Source: JBCBGF01 sp038526915
GTDB lineage: Bacteria; Pseudomonadota; Alphaproteobacteria; Rhodobacterales; Rhodobacteraceae
Assembly (NCBI GenBank): GCA_038526915.1
Contig: JBCBGF010000001.1
Span: 620,001 to 684,000, forward strand
DNA: 64,000 nt
Direction: 5' to 3'
Below are positions 34,934-43,247 of this stretch, one piece after another. Under the pieces are notes generated by a model, which saw only the letters and a program-made list of their open reading frames with translations, ran no database searches and had not been told where the DNA came from. Position 1 is the stretch's first letter. Every line of letters starts with the position of its first letter. The position numbers and the translations under genes are program-made.

Positions 34934-35443
34934 ATGGCAGAGTTTCCAACGAGTTTCGGCAAAGACGATCTGTTGAAATGTGCCCGGGGTGAGCTTTTTG
35001 GCCCCGGCAACGCGCAGCTTCCCTTGCCACCCATGCTGATGATGGACCGGATCACGGATATCAGCGGCGATGGCGGTGCCCATGGCAAAGGCCATGTGGT
35101 GGCCGAGTTCGATATCACACCCGATTTGTGGTTCTTCGACTGCCATTTCCCGGGCAATCCGGTGATGCCCGGCTGCCTTGGCCTTGACGGTTTGTGGCAG
35201 CTGACAGGCTTCAACCTGGGCTGGCGTGGCTGGCAAGGGCAGGGGTTCGCGCTGGGCGTGGGCGAGGTCAAGCTGACCGGCATGGTCCGGCCTGATCGCA
35301 CCCTAATCACCTACTATGTCGATTTCACCCGCGTGATTGACCGCCGCCTGAAGATGGGCGTGGCCGATGGCCGTGTCGTGGCGGATGGCGAAGAAATCTA
35401 TGCGGTCAAAGATATGAAGGTCGGCCTGGCCACCGCCAGCTAA
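34934..35443 (+). CDS. fabA: 3-hydroxyacyl-[ACP] dehydratase / trans-2-decenoyl isomerase
   Basis: The bifunctional enzyme that introduces the double bond in unsaturated fatty-acid synthesis. The 169-residue length is typical. Catalytic residues lie in FFDCHFPGNPVMPGCLGLDGLWQ, with the active His and a downstream Asp. A conserved PPMLMMDRITDISG stretch precedes it. It is followed 26 bp on by fabB and then fabI, a complete unsaturated-chain module, and is divergent from irr. Confidence 0.98.
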   Translation: MAEFPTSFGKDDLLKCARGELFGPGNAQLPLPPMLMMDRITDISGDGGAHGKGHVVAEFDITPDLWFFDCHFPGNPVMPGCLGLDGLWQLTGFNLGWRGWQGQGFALGVGEVKLTGMVRPDRTLITYYVDFTRVIDRRLKMGVADGRVVADGEEIYAVKDMKVGLATAS

Positions 35444-35469
35444 GGCAAAGGACGAAGGGGAGGAACGCG

Positions 35470-36690
35470 ATGCGTCGTGTTGTGATCACGGGATTGGGGA
35501 TCATCTCGCCCATTGGCAACGATGCCGCTGAAGTGGCCGACAGCCTGCGGGCGGGTCGGTCAGGCATCGCGTTCGAGCCGTACTATGCCGAACACGGCTT
35601 TCGCAGCCAGGTGGCCGGTATCCCGAAGATCGACCTCGTTGAGGCCATCGACAAACGCCAGTTGCGCTTCATGGGGCCGACGGCGGCCTATTCCTATCTG
35701 GCTATGCAGCAGGCGATTGCAGATAGCGGACTGACCGAGGATGAGGTGTCGAACGATCGCACGGGGTTGGTGGCGGGCTCTGGCGGGCCATCTACGTCGA
35801 ACTTCTTTACTGCCTTTGACATCGTGATGACAAAGGGGGCGCCCAAGCGAATGGGCCCCTTCATGGTCACGCGCTGCATGTCCTCTACCGTCTCAGCCTG
35901 TCTCGCGACACCGTTCAAGATCAAGGGGGTGAACTATTCGATCACCTCGGCCTGTTCGACCAGCGCGCATTGCATCGGCAACGGGGCCGAGCTGATCCAG
36001 ATGGGCAAGCAGGATGTGATCTTTGCCGGCGGCGGGGAAGAGGTGGATTGGACACTGTCGTGCCTGTTCGACGCCATGGGCGCGATGAGTTCCAAATACA
36101 ACGACGCGCCTGAGACCGCGGCGCGGGCGTTTGATGCCACCCGCGACGGGTTTGTGATTGGCGGAGGCGGCGGGATGGTCGTTCTGGAAGAACTAGAGCA
36201 TGCCAAGGCGCGCGGGGCCAAGATCTATGCCGAAATCACCGGCTATGGCGCCACGTCTGATGGGTACGACATGGTGGCCCCGTCTGGCGAAGGTGGCGAA
36301 CGGTCCATGCGCCAGGCGATTGCGACCATTGGCGACCGCAGCGTCGACTATATCAATGCCCACGGCACCTCGACCCCGGTGGGCGACATCACCGAGGTGG
36401 AAGCGGTGCGCCGGGTGTTTGGCGAGGACCACCCGCCGATCAGTTCGACCAAGTCGATGACCGGCCACAGCCTGGGCGCGACGGGTGTGCATGAAGCGAT
36501 CTATTCGCTGTTGATGATGGAGGGCGGCTTCATCGCGCCGTCGATCAACGTCAATGAGCTTGATCCGGCGCTGCGCCCCGAAGAGATCGTGACCGAGACG
36601 CGCGATGCCGATCTGGACACTGTCTTGTCCAACAGCTTCGGCTTTGGCGGCACCAATGCAACGCTCGTCATGAGCAAATATCACGGGTAA
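35470..36690 (+). CDS. fabB: Beta-ketoacyl-[ACP] synthase I
   Basis: A thiolase-fold condensing enzyme that elongates the unsaturated intermediates made by FabA. The 406-residue protein has the catalytic Cys in TSACSTSAHC, one active-site His in NAHGTSTPVGD, the second in SMTGHSLGATG with its preceding Lys, and the C-terminal NSFGFGGTNA loop. The ATG at 35470 follows AAGGGGAGGAA. It lies between fabA and fabI in one operon. Confidence 0.98.
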   Translation: MRRVVITGLGIISPIGNDAAEVADSLRAGRSGIAFEPYYAEHGFRSQVAGIPKIDLVEAIDKRQLRFMGPTAAYSYLAMQQAIADSGLTEDEVSNDRTGLVAGSGGPSTSNFFTAFDIVMTKGAPKRMGPFMVTRCMSSTVSACLATPFKIKGVNYSITSACSTSAHCIGNGAELIQMGKQDVIFAGGGEEVDWTLSCLFDAMGAMSSKYNDAPETAARAFDATRDGFVIGGGGGMVVLEELEHAKARGAKIYAEITGYGATSDGYDMVAPSGEGGERSMRQAIATIGDRSVDYINAHGTSTPVGDITEVEAVRRVFGEDHPPISSTKSMTGHSLGATGVHEAIYSLLMMEGGFIAPSINVNELDPALRPEEIVTETRDADLDTVLSNSFGFGGTNATLVMSKYHG

Positions 36691-36695
36691 GCGCC

Positions 36696-37490
36696 ATGCC
36701 GGGTCTGATGTCGGGAAAGCGCGGGCTGGTGATGGGCGTGGCCAACGAACGCTCGATTGCCTGGGGCATCGCCAAGGCGCTGGCCGACGAAGGGGCGGAG
36801 CTTGCTTTCAGCTATCAGGGCGAGGCGTTTGGGCGGCGGGTTGAGCCGCTGGCAGCGTCGGTTGGGTCCGACATCCTGGTCGATCTCGACGTGACCGATG
36901 ATGCGTCGATGGAGGCAGGCTTTGCCACTGTCGCGTCCCACTGGGACAAGATGGACTTTCTGGTCCACGCCATTGCCTTTGCCGACAAGGCCGAACTCGC
37001 CGCCGACTTCCGGTTCAAGGACACCAGCCGCGAGAACTTTCTGCAATCCATGCAGATTTCGTGCTTTTCTTTCATCGACGTGGCCCGCCGGGCGAGCGCG
37101 ATGATGTCTGACGGCGGGTCGATCATGACCCTGACGTTCGAGGGATCGCAGCGCGTGATGCCGTGCTACAACGTTATGGGGGTGGCCAAGGCGGGGTTGG
37201 AAACGGCGGTGCGCTATCTGGCCAATGACCTTGGCCCCGACGGCATCCGCGTCAACGCAATCAGCCCCGGCCCGATGAAGACGTTGGCAGGCTCGGCCAT
37301 TGGGGCGGCGCGCAAGACCTACAAGCATTCGGAAACCAATGCCCCGTTGCAGGCCAACGCCTCACTCGAAGGGATTGGGGGCACGGCGGTCTACCTGGCG
37401 TCGGATCAAAGCATAAACACCACGGGTCAGATCGTGATGGTGGATGGCGGGTTCCACGTCATGGGGATGCCGCGGGTCGAGAACCTTTAG
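36696..37490 (+). CDS. fabI: Enoyl-[ACP] reductase (NADH), FabI type
   Basis: A 264-residue SDR enzyme that reduces the enoyl-ACP double bond in the last step of each elongation cycle. FabI marks are GKRGLVMGVANERSIAWGIAKAL (residues 5-27), the VHAIAFADK stretch, and the Tyr-x6-Lys pair in MPCYNVMGVAKAGLE. INTTGQIVMVDGGFHVMGM closes the protein. It starts 5 bp after the fabB stop. A second fabI elsewhere in the genome is common in this order but cannot be seen here. Confidence 0.97.
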   Translation: MPGLMSGKRGLVMGVANERSIAWGIAKALADEGAELAFSYQGEAFGRRVEPLAASVGSDILVDLDVTDDASMEAGFATVASHWDKMDFLVHAIAFADKAELAADFRFKDTSRENFLQSMQISCFSFIDVARRASAMMSDGGSIMTLTFEGSQRVMPCYNVMGVAKAGLETAVRYLANDLGPDGIRVNAISPGPMKTLAGSAIGAARKTYKHSETNAPLQANASLEGIGGTAVYLASDQSINTTGQIVMVDGGFHVMGMPRVENL

Positions 37491-37537
37491 GTCTCGTGCG
37501 CTCTGGACGCGGGCCATCCCGTGCATATGTCAAGCCA

Positions 37538-38551
37538 ATGACTGACACGTCCCTTACACGGCGCGCGGTTCTGGCCAGTCTGGCCGCCACACCGTTTGCC
37601 CGCGCCGCCTCCGCCCAAGGCGCTGCGTTTGCGGGTGCCCTCGCCGCAGCGCGGGACCTTGAACAGCTGCGCAGCATCGTGATCGGCCGCAATGGCGAGG
37701 TGCTGGCGGCGGAAGCGTTCCGCGGGCCGGGGCTGGAGCGGCCGGCGAACATCAAATCGGTCTCGAAGACCGTCGTGGCCGTGCTGACCGGCATCGCCAT
37801 AGACAAGGGCCATTTGCCGGGGGTGGAGGCCACGCTGGGCGATGTGGCCCCGCGTCTGATCCCGGCCGGGGCGGACCCGCGGGTGGGCGACATCACTGTG
37901 GCCGACCTCGTCACGATGCAGGCGGGCCTCGAACGGACGTCTGGGCCGAATTACGGGCCGTGGGTGTCAAGCTCAAACTGGGTCGCCAACGCGCTGTCGC
38001 GTGAGTTCATCGCTGAGCCCGGGCAGCGGATGCTCTATTCTACGGGCAGTTATCACATCTTGGGCGCGGTCTTGAGCGTTGCCACGGGCGAAAGCCTTCT
38101 GACACTGGCGCGCGAATGGCTGGGCCGGCCTCTTGGGATCGATATCCCCGCCTGGACGCGTGACCCCCAGGGTCGGTACATGGGCGGGAACGAGATGGCG
38201 ATTTCGCCCCTGGGCCTTTTCCGCTTTGGCGAGATGTTTCGCGCAGGCGGCATCTGGAACGGCACCCGCGTGGTGAGTGAGGCTTGGGTGCAGCAGGCCC
38301 TGACACCGCGCACGCGGTCGTTCTGGTCGCGGCACGACTATGGTTATGGCTGGTTCTTGATGACCAACCGCGGGCACCGGGTGGCCTATGGGCGCGGCTA
38401 TGGCGGGCAGATGATCTTTATCGTACCCGACCTGAACCTGTCCGTCGCGATCACCTCCGATCCCAACAGACCCGCGCGGTCGGACGGGCATGTGGGCGAC
38501 CTGCACGATCTGATGCGCACGCACATCCTGCCCGAGGCCGAGATGGCCTAA
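37538..38551 (+). CDS. Exported serine hydrolase, beta-lactamase/class C PBP family
   Basis: A 337-residue protein with a twin-arginine-like signal (LTRRAVLASLAATPFARAASA, about residues 5-25). The nucleophile motif is SVSK in IKSVSKTVVAVL, with YSTGSYH at the place of the second motif and a C-terminal GYGGQMIFIVPDL. These proteins are esterases, D-amino peptidases or penicillin-binding relatives; the natural substrate is unknown. The start is the ATG at 37538, which fits the signal; the open frame begins at 37496. It is the first of a same-strand run of small-molecule hydrolases. Confidence 0.9.
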   Translation: MTDTSLTRRAVLASLAATPFARAASAQGAAFAGALAAARDLEQLRSIVIGRNGEVLAAEAFRGPGLERPANIKSVSKTVVAVLTGIAIDKGHLPGVEATLGDVAPRLIPAGADPRVGDITVADLVTMQAGLERTSGPNYGPWVSSSNWVANALSREFIAEPGQRMLYSTGSYHILGAVLSVATGESLLTLAREWLGRPLGIDIPAWTRDPQGRYMGGNEMAISPLGLFRFGEMFRAGGIWNGTRVVSEAWVQQALTPRTRSFWSRHDYGYGWFLMTNRGHRVAYGRGYGGQMIFIVPDLNLSVAITSDPNRPARSDGHVGDLHDLMRTHILPEAEMA

Positions 38552-38610
38552 GCTTTCCTCCCGCCGCGCCATATGCCACTGTCCGCGCGGGCAGACGGAG
38601 GGCCTGGCGC

Positions 38611-39297
38611 ATGCCGATCACCACTTGTGTCTTTGACGCCTATGGCACCCTGTTCGACGTGAGCGCGGCGGCACGGATCGCGGCGGAAGAACCCGGTCGC
38701 GGGGCCTTGGCCGAGACGTGGCAGACCCTCGCTGCCCATTGGCGGGCCAAGCAGTTACAGTACACATGGCTGCGGGCGGTCACAGACGATCACACCGATT
38801 TCTGGAAGGTCACGCAAGACGGGCTCGACTGGGCGATGGAGGCGGTCGGGCTGGAGGATATGGAGCTTCGGGAACGGTTGCTCGCCCTCTATTGGGAACT
38901 GGCCGCCTACACCGAAGTGCATGTGATGCTGGCCCGGCTGAAGGCGGCGGGGCGGATGACCGCGATCCTGTCGAACGGATCGCCCGATATGCTGGAGGGG
39001 GCGGTGACCTCCGCTGGGATCGGCGAGACGCTCGATGCGGTGCTGTCGGTGGAGTCGGTCGGTGTCTTCAAGCCCGACCCCCGTGTCTACGATCTGGTGG
39101 GCAGCACCTTTGGCTGCGACCGGTCCGAAGTCCTGTTTGTCTCATCCAACGGGTGGGACGCGGCCTGTGCATCGGCCTATGGGTTCCAAACCGCTTGGGT
39201 GAACCGCATGAATGAGCCGGTGGATCGCTTGCCGGGACGACCTGCCCATGTGCTGCGCGATCTCACCACGATCCCTGATTTGGCGGAGAGCCTCTGA
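38611..39297 (+). CDS. Haloacid dehalogenase type II (HAD superfamily)
   Basis: A 228-residue HAD enzyme. Motif I is VFDAYGTLFDV with the nucleophilic Asp, motif II AILSNGSPDM, motif III GVFKPDPRVYDL, and motif IV VSSNGWDAACA. These match L-2-haloacid dehalogenases, which release halide from 2-haloacids; some members have other phosphatase roles. The ATG at 38611 is used rather than the open frame up to 38284, which lies inside the preceding gene. The stop overlaps the next ATG. Confidence 0.92.
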   Translation: MPITTCVFDAYGTLFDVSAAARIAAEEPGRGALAETWQTLAAHWRAKQLQYTWLRAVTDDHTDFWKVTQDGLDWAMEAVGLEDMELRERLLALYWELAAYTEVHVMLARLKAAGRMTAILSNGSPDMLEGAVTSAGIGETLDAVLSVESVGVFKPDPRVYDLVGSTFGCDRSEVLFVSSNGWDAACASAYGFQTAWVNRMNEPVDRLPGRPAHVLRDLTTIPDLAESL

Positions 39298-40118
39298 TGC
39301 CCACGTTTTCTGCGCCCGACGGCACGACGCTGTACTTCACCGAGGAAGGCACAGGCACCCCGATCCTGTGCCTTGCTGGGCTAACCCGGGATGGACGCGA
39401 TTTCGACTATGTCGCCCCGCATCTGGCCGATCACCGGGTGATCCGGCTGGACTATCGTGGGCGCGGCAAGTCCGATTGGGCACCGTATCAGACCTACACC
39501 ATCCCCGTTGAGGCGCAGGATACCGTCGCGCTGCTGGACCATCTGGGGATCGACAAGGCCGCGATCCTCGGCACGTCCCGTGGGGGCCTGATCGCGATGA
39601 TCCTGGCGGCGACGGCAAAGGATCGGTTGGCCGGGGTGTGCCTGAATGACATCGGGCCAGAGATCGCGCCGGAGGGCCTGGCCGATATCGGCAACTATCT
39701 GGGGCGCAGGCCCGCGCAAAAGACCTATGCCGAGATCGCCCCGATCCGGGCTAAGCGCCTGCCGGGGTTCGAGAACGTGCCAGCCGCGCGGTGGGAGGCC
39801 GAGGTGCGAAAGCATTTTGTAGAAACCGACGATGGGCTGGACCTGACCTACGACCCCAAACTCCGCGACGCGGTTCTGGAGACCAGCGCACAGCCTGCGC
39901 CCGATCTTTGGCCGCTTTTCGATGCGTTGGCCGGGCTTCCACTGGCCTTGATCCGGGGCGTGAACTCAAACCTGCTGACCGCCGCCACCGCCGATGAGAT
40001 GCAGCGCAGGCGCCCGGATATGATCCGCGCCGAGGTGCCGGATCGTGGCCACGTCCCCTTTCTGGATGAGCCTGAGGCGTTGGCGGCCATCCACGCATGG
40101 GTAGAAGCGCTGACATGA
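39297..40118 (+). CDS. Alpha/beta-fold hydrolase
   Basis: A 273-residue alpha/beta hydrolase. The oxyanion region is ILCLAGLTRDGRDFDYVAPHL, the nucleophile elbow GTSRGGL (Ser near residue 101), and the C-terminal His lies in PDRGHVPFLDEPEAL. Substrate unknown. The one-base overlap with the HAD gene and the 4-bp overlap with the following dehydratase show that these are co-translated. Confidence 0.9.
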   Translation: MPTFSAPDGTTLYFTEEGTGTPILCLAGLTRDGRDFDYVAPHLADHRVIRLDYRGRGKSDWAPYQTYTIPVEAQDTVALLDHLGIDKAAILGTSRGGLIAMILAATAKDRLAGVCLNDIGPEIAPEGLADIGNYLGRRPAQKTYAEIAPIRAKRLPGFENVPAARWEAEVRKHFVETDDGLDLTYDPKLRDAVLETSAQPAPDLWPLFDALAGLPLALIRGVNSNLLTAATADEMQRRRPDMIRAEVPDRGHVPFLDEPEALAAIHAWVEALT

Positions 40119-41095
40119 ATATCGAGATGATCCACGCTGCGGCCCAGCGGATTGACGGTGCGGTGCGCGAAACGCCCATGCTGTGGTCGCCCTTCATCGA
40201 CAAGATCGCCGGACGGCGGGTTCTGTTAAAGGCCGAATGCCTGCAGCACACCGGTTCTTTCAAGTATCGCGGCGGTCGGTCGGCTGTATCGGCGCTTGTG
40301 GCCGGTGGCGATGCCACAGGGGTGATCGCCTACTCCTCGGGTAATCACGCGCAAGGCGTGGCGCGCGCGGCAACCGAACATGGCTTGCCGTCGGTGATCG
40401 TCATGCCCTCGGATGCGCCGAAGCTGAAGATCGATAACACGCGGGCGTTGGGTGCCGAAGTCGTCCTTTATGATCGGGCCACCGAAGATCGTGATGAGAT
40501 CGGCGCGCGTATTGCGGGTGAGCGGGGCCTGACCCTGGTCAAACCCTTCAACGATCCACACGTGATTGCGGGGCAGGGGACGACCGGGTTGGAAATCGCC
40601 CGGCAAGCCCGCGCGATGGGTGTGGCCGAGGCCGATGTGCTGGTGTGTTGCGGCGGTGGTGGGCTGACCTCGGGCATCGCGCTGGCCCTTGAGGCCGAGG
40701 CGCCGAACCTGCGCCCGCGCCCGGTGGAGCCTGAGGGGTTTGACGATGTCGCGCGGTCGCTCGTCTCGGGCAGGATCGAACATAATGGTCGTACCTCAGG
40801 CTCGCTCTGCGATGCGATCCTCACGAATGGTCCCGGCGATCTGACCCTGCCGATCATGCACCGGCTTTGCGGCCCGGGCCTTGTTGTGCAGGAAGACGAT
40901 TGCCTGCGGGCGATGGTTGTGGCCTTTGCCCATCTGAAAACCGTGCTGGAGCCCGGCGGGGCCATCGCCCTGGCCGCCGCGCTCTATCACGGCGACGCGC
41001 TTGAAGGCGACACGGTGATTGCGCTTTTGTCGGGGGGCAACGTGGACCCTGCCGTCTTCGGGATGGCGCTTGACCGGTTTGGAGACAGCATATGA
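40115..41095 (+). CDS. PLP-dependent threonine/serine dehydratase
   Basis: A 326-residue fold-type II PLP enzyme. The Lys that binds PLP is in HTGSFKYRGG, the Asn in SSGNHAQGVA, and the phosphate-binding glycine loop is CCGGGGLTSG. It lacks a C-terminal ACT regulatory domain, so it is a short catabolic form acting on threonine, serine or a hydroxy-amino acid. The ATG at 40115 overlaps the preceding TGA. Related enzymes include hydroxyectoine-type EutB and serine racemase; I cannot decide between them. Confidence 0.9.
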   Translation: MNIEMIHAAAQRIDGAVRETPMLWSPFIDKIAGRRVLLKAECLQHTGSFKYRGGRSAVSALVAGGDATGVIAYSSGNHAQGVARAATEHGLPSVIVMPSDAPKLKIDNTRALGAEVVLYDRATEDRDEIGARIAGERGLTLVKPFNDPHVIAGQGTTGLEIARQARAMGVAEADVLVCCGGGGLTSGIALALEAEAPNLRPRPVEPEGFDDVARSLVSGRIEHNGRTSGSLCDAILTNGPGDLTLPIMHRLCGPGLVVQEDDCLRAMVVAFAHLKTVLEPGGAIALAAALYHGDALEGDTVIALLSGGNVDPAVFGMALDRFGDSI

Positions 41096-42279
41096 CCCGT
41101 TTCACCGTGGCTAGCTTCAACGTCAAAAACCTGATCGGCCCGGATCAGGAATATTACCGGTTCGAGAAATACACGCCGGAGGAATATGCGTGGAAGGCCG
41201 ATTGGCTGGCTGACCAGATCCTGACCATGGATGCCGACATCATCGGGTTTCAGGAGATCTTTGACGAAGACACCCTGCGCAGTGTCGTGGCCGAGGCCGA
41301 TGCGCGCGGCATTGCCGCAAATGACGCCAACCTGCCCGACAGCACCAAACGCTATGCCCGCAAGGCGATCTTTCGCAAGCTGGCCTATAGCCCGTATACG
41401 GACGCGGCCCTGGCCTTTGCCCCCAACGTCAACGACGGCGGTCCCGGCGAACGCCGTCCCGGCTTGGCGGTTCTGTCGCGCCTTGGATTTGCCGAGGCTC
41501 CGATAGTTATTCAGAACGTTCTGCCACCGCTTGAGATCCCGATGCAGGAGTTGGGCGGCGCAGATGGCGGGCACTACCGCATCTCACGCCTGTCGCGCCC
41601 CATTCTGAAGGCGCGCATACCGGTGGCGGGGCATGTGGTGACTGTTTTCAATTGCCACCTGAAATCGAAGCTGGGGGAGTTCGTGCGCCCCGAGGGCGCC
41701 CCTTTCGCGCCCGAGGCTGATCTGACCGCCTATGACCCCGCCGGTCGCGCGATGGGGGCCCTGCGCGCGGCCCTGCGGCGCATGGCCGAGGCTTGGGTCC
41801 TGCGGCGCGAGATCCTGGCGGAGCTTGCGAAGGGGCATCCCGTGATTGTTCTGGGCGATTTCAACGATGGCGAACATGCCGTGTCGTCCGAGATCATTGC
41901 CGGCGAACGGCCGTTCCGGAATTATTCCTGGATGCGGCGGCACGATGCCAAGAAGGCAAACGATCGCTACACGCCGGAGGAAAACGAACAGATCACCGAG
42001 GCGATTGACCGCGTGCGCCTGCATTCGGCTGAGAAGCTGTTCGTGCGCCGGTCGTTGCGCGACATGGTCTATACCGCCTCCTTCGGGGGTGTGTTTGAGT
42101 CGATCGACCAGATCTTTTTCTCGCGCCATTTCCACCCCGAATACGCGCATCGGATCGGCGAGATGGAGTATTTTTCGGTCTTCAACGACCACCTGACCGA
42201 TGGCTCGCACCCCGAAGCGCCGTATAACAAGCTGGCCTCGGACCACGGGCAGATCATGGCCCATATGCGGTTGCGCTAA
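41092..42279 (+). CDS. Endonuclease/exonuclease/phosphatase family protein
   Basis: A 395-residue EEP-fold phosphoesterase, apparently cytoplasmic (no signal). All standard residues are present: Asn in VASFNVKNL, Glu in IIGFQEIFDE, Asp/Asn in VLGDFNDGEH, and the terminal SDHGQ. This contrasts with the exported EEP protein at 15182-16378, whose residues are altered. It overlaps the dehydratase gene by 4 bp and closes the operon starting at 37538. The substrate is unknown. Confidence 0.9.
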   Translation: MTRFTVASFNVKNLIGPDQEYYRFEKYTPEEYAWKADWLADQILTMDADIIGFQEIFDEDTLRSVVAEADARGIAANDANLPDSTKRYARKAIFRKLAYSPYTDAALAFAPNVNDGGPGERRPGLAVLSRLGFAEAPIVIQNVLPPLEIPMQELGGADGGHYRISRLSRPILKARIPVAGHVVTVFNCHLKSKLGEFVRPEGAPFAPEADLTAYDPAGRAMGALRAALRRMAEAWVLRREILAELAKGHPVIVLGDFNDGEHAVSSEIIAGERPFRNYSWMRRHDAKKANDRYTPEENEQITEAIDRVRLHSAEKLFVRRSLRDMVYTASFGGVFESIDQIFFSRHFHPEYAHRIGEMEYFSVFNDHLTDGSHPEAPYNKLASDHGQIMAHMRLR

Positions 42280-42358
42280 GCGACACTCCGGCATCATGGC
42301 CAATAGCTGGTCGTGGAATGCCGTATACAACCGGTGTCACTCGCGTATCTTGGTGCCG

Positions 42359-42381
42359 ACACAGCAGCATAGGCGCTGTGT
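42359..42381. promoter_or_regulatory. Inverted repeat upstream of pcaD
   Basis: ACACAGC (42359-42365) and GCTGTGT (42375-42381) form a perfect 7-bp inverted repeat with a 9-base spacer, 24 bp before the pcaD start. The 126-bp gap here is the only sizeable one between 37.5 and 45.8 kb, so a promoter and operator for pcaD-pcaB are expected. It does not look like the PcaQ site I know (ATAACC-type). Confidence 0.4.
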
Positions 42382-42405
42382 GCAGCAACTTGTGGGGTCC
42401 CTCCT

Positions 42406-43194
42406 TTGAAGACGTTTCGATCCGGCGACATGCTGGTCCACTATCGTGACGATGGCCCACGCGAGGCGCCGCCCGTGGTGTTTACGAATTCTCTGGGAAC
42501 CGATCTGCGTCTCTGGGACGAGATCCGGCCTCATCTGCCACCCGGTTTGCGGATCATCCGCTATGACACGCGCGGCCACGGCCTGTCCGGTTGTCCGCCA
42601 GGGCCTTATGCGATGGGGGCGCTCGTGTCCGACATCGAAGCGCTTCTGGATGGGCTTGATGTGCGGGACTGCGTGTTTGTCGGGCTGTCGATTGGCGGGC
42701 TGATTGCCCAGGGATTGGCGGTAAAGCGGCTTGATCAGGTGCGCGCCCTGGTCTTGTCGAACACGGCGTCGAAAATCGGGACCGCTGAGATGTGGCAGGA
42801 TCGGATCAGCAAGGTACGGGACGGCGGCATCGAAGCCCTGGCCGACCCGACGATGGAGCGCTGGTTCTCCAATAGTTTCCGCGCGACGGACGCCTTGTCT
42901 GCCTGGCGCAACATGCTGACGCGGCAGGCGGTTGAGGGCTATGTGGGATGTTCGGCGGCCATCGCCGGCAGCGATTTCTATGCCACTACAGCACGGCTGA
43001 CGCTTCCCACCCTGGCCATTGCGGGCAGCGAAGATGGATCGACCCCGCCGGATCTTGTCCGTGAAACCGCCGACCTCATCCCAGGATCGCGGTTCGCACT
43101 CATCCGGGGGGCGGGGCATTTGCCTTGCGTTGAGAAACCGCAGGAATATGCACAGATCCTGACCGCGTTTTTGACGGAGATCGGGCATGTGTGA
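42406..43194 (+). CDS. pcaD: 3-oxoadipate enol-lactonase
   Basis: An alpha/beta hydrolase of the protocatechuate branch that hydrolyses 3-oxoadipate enol-lactone to 3-oxoadipate. The 262-residue protein has FTNSLGTDLRLWD, YDTRGHGLS, the elbow VGLSIGGLIAQ with the active Ser, SEDGSTPP with Asp, and RGAGHLPCVEKP with His. The start is a TTG at 42406, giving the common KTF...HY N-terminus; an ATG 24 bp later is the alternative. It overlaps pcaB's open frame. Confidence 0.93.
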   Translation: MKTFRSGDMLVHYRDDGPREAPPVVFTNSLGTDLRLWDEIRPHLPPGLRIIRYDTRGHGLSGCPPGPYAMGALVSDIEALLDGLDVRDCVFVGLSIGGLIAQGLAVKRLDQVRALVLSNTASKIGTAEMWQDRISKVRDGGIEALADPTMERWFSNSFRATDALSAWRNMLTRQAVEGYVGCSAAIAGSDFYATTARLTLPTLAIAGSEDGSTPPDLVRETADLIPGSRFALIRGAGHLPCVEKPQEYAQILTAFLTEIGHV

Positions 43195-43247
43195 TGTCGC
43201 GGACGCAGTTGCCGCAGTGCGCACCCCCATCCCTCACGGTGCGCCCC

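Noticed and set aside
38284..38610. N-terminal extension of the HAD protein
   Set aside because: It lies within the serine hydrolase coding region; the HAD nucleophile motif follows directly after the ATG at 38611.
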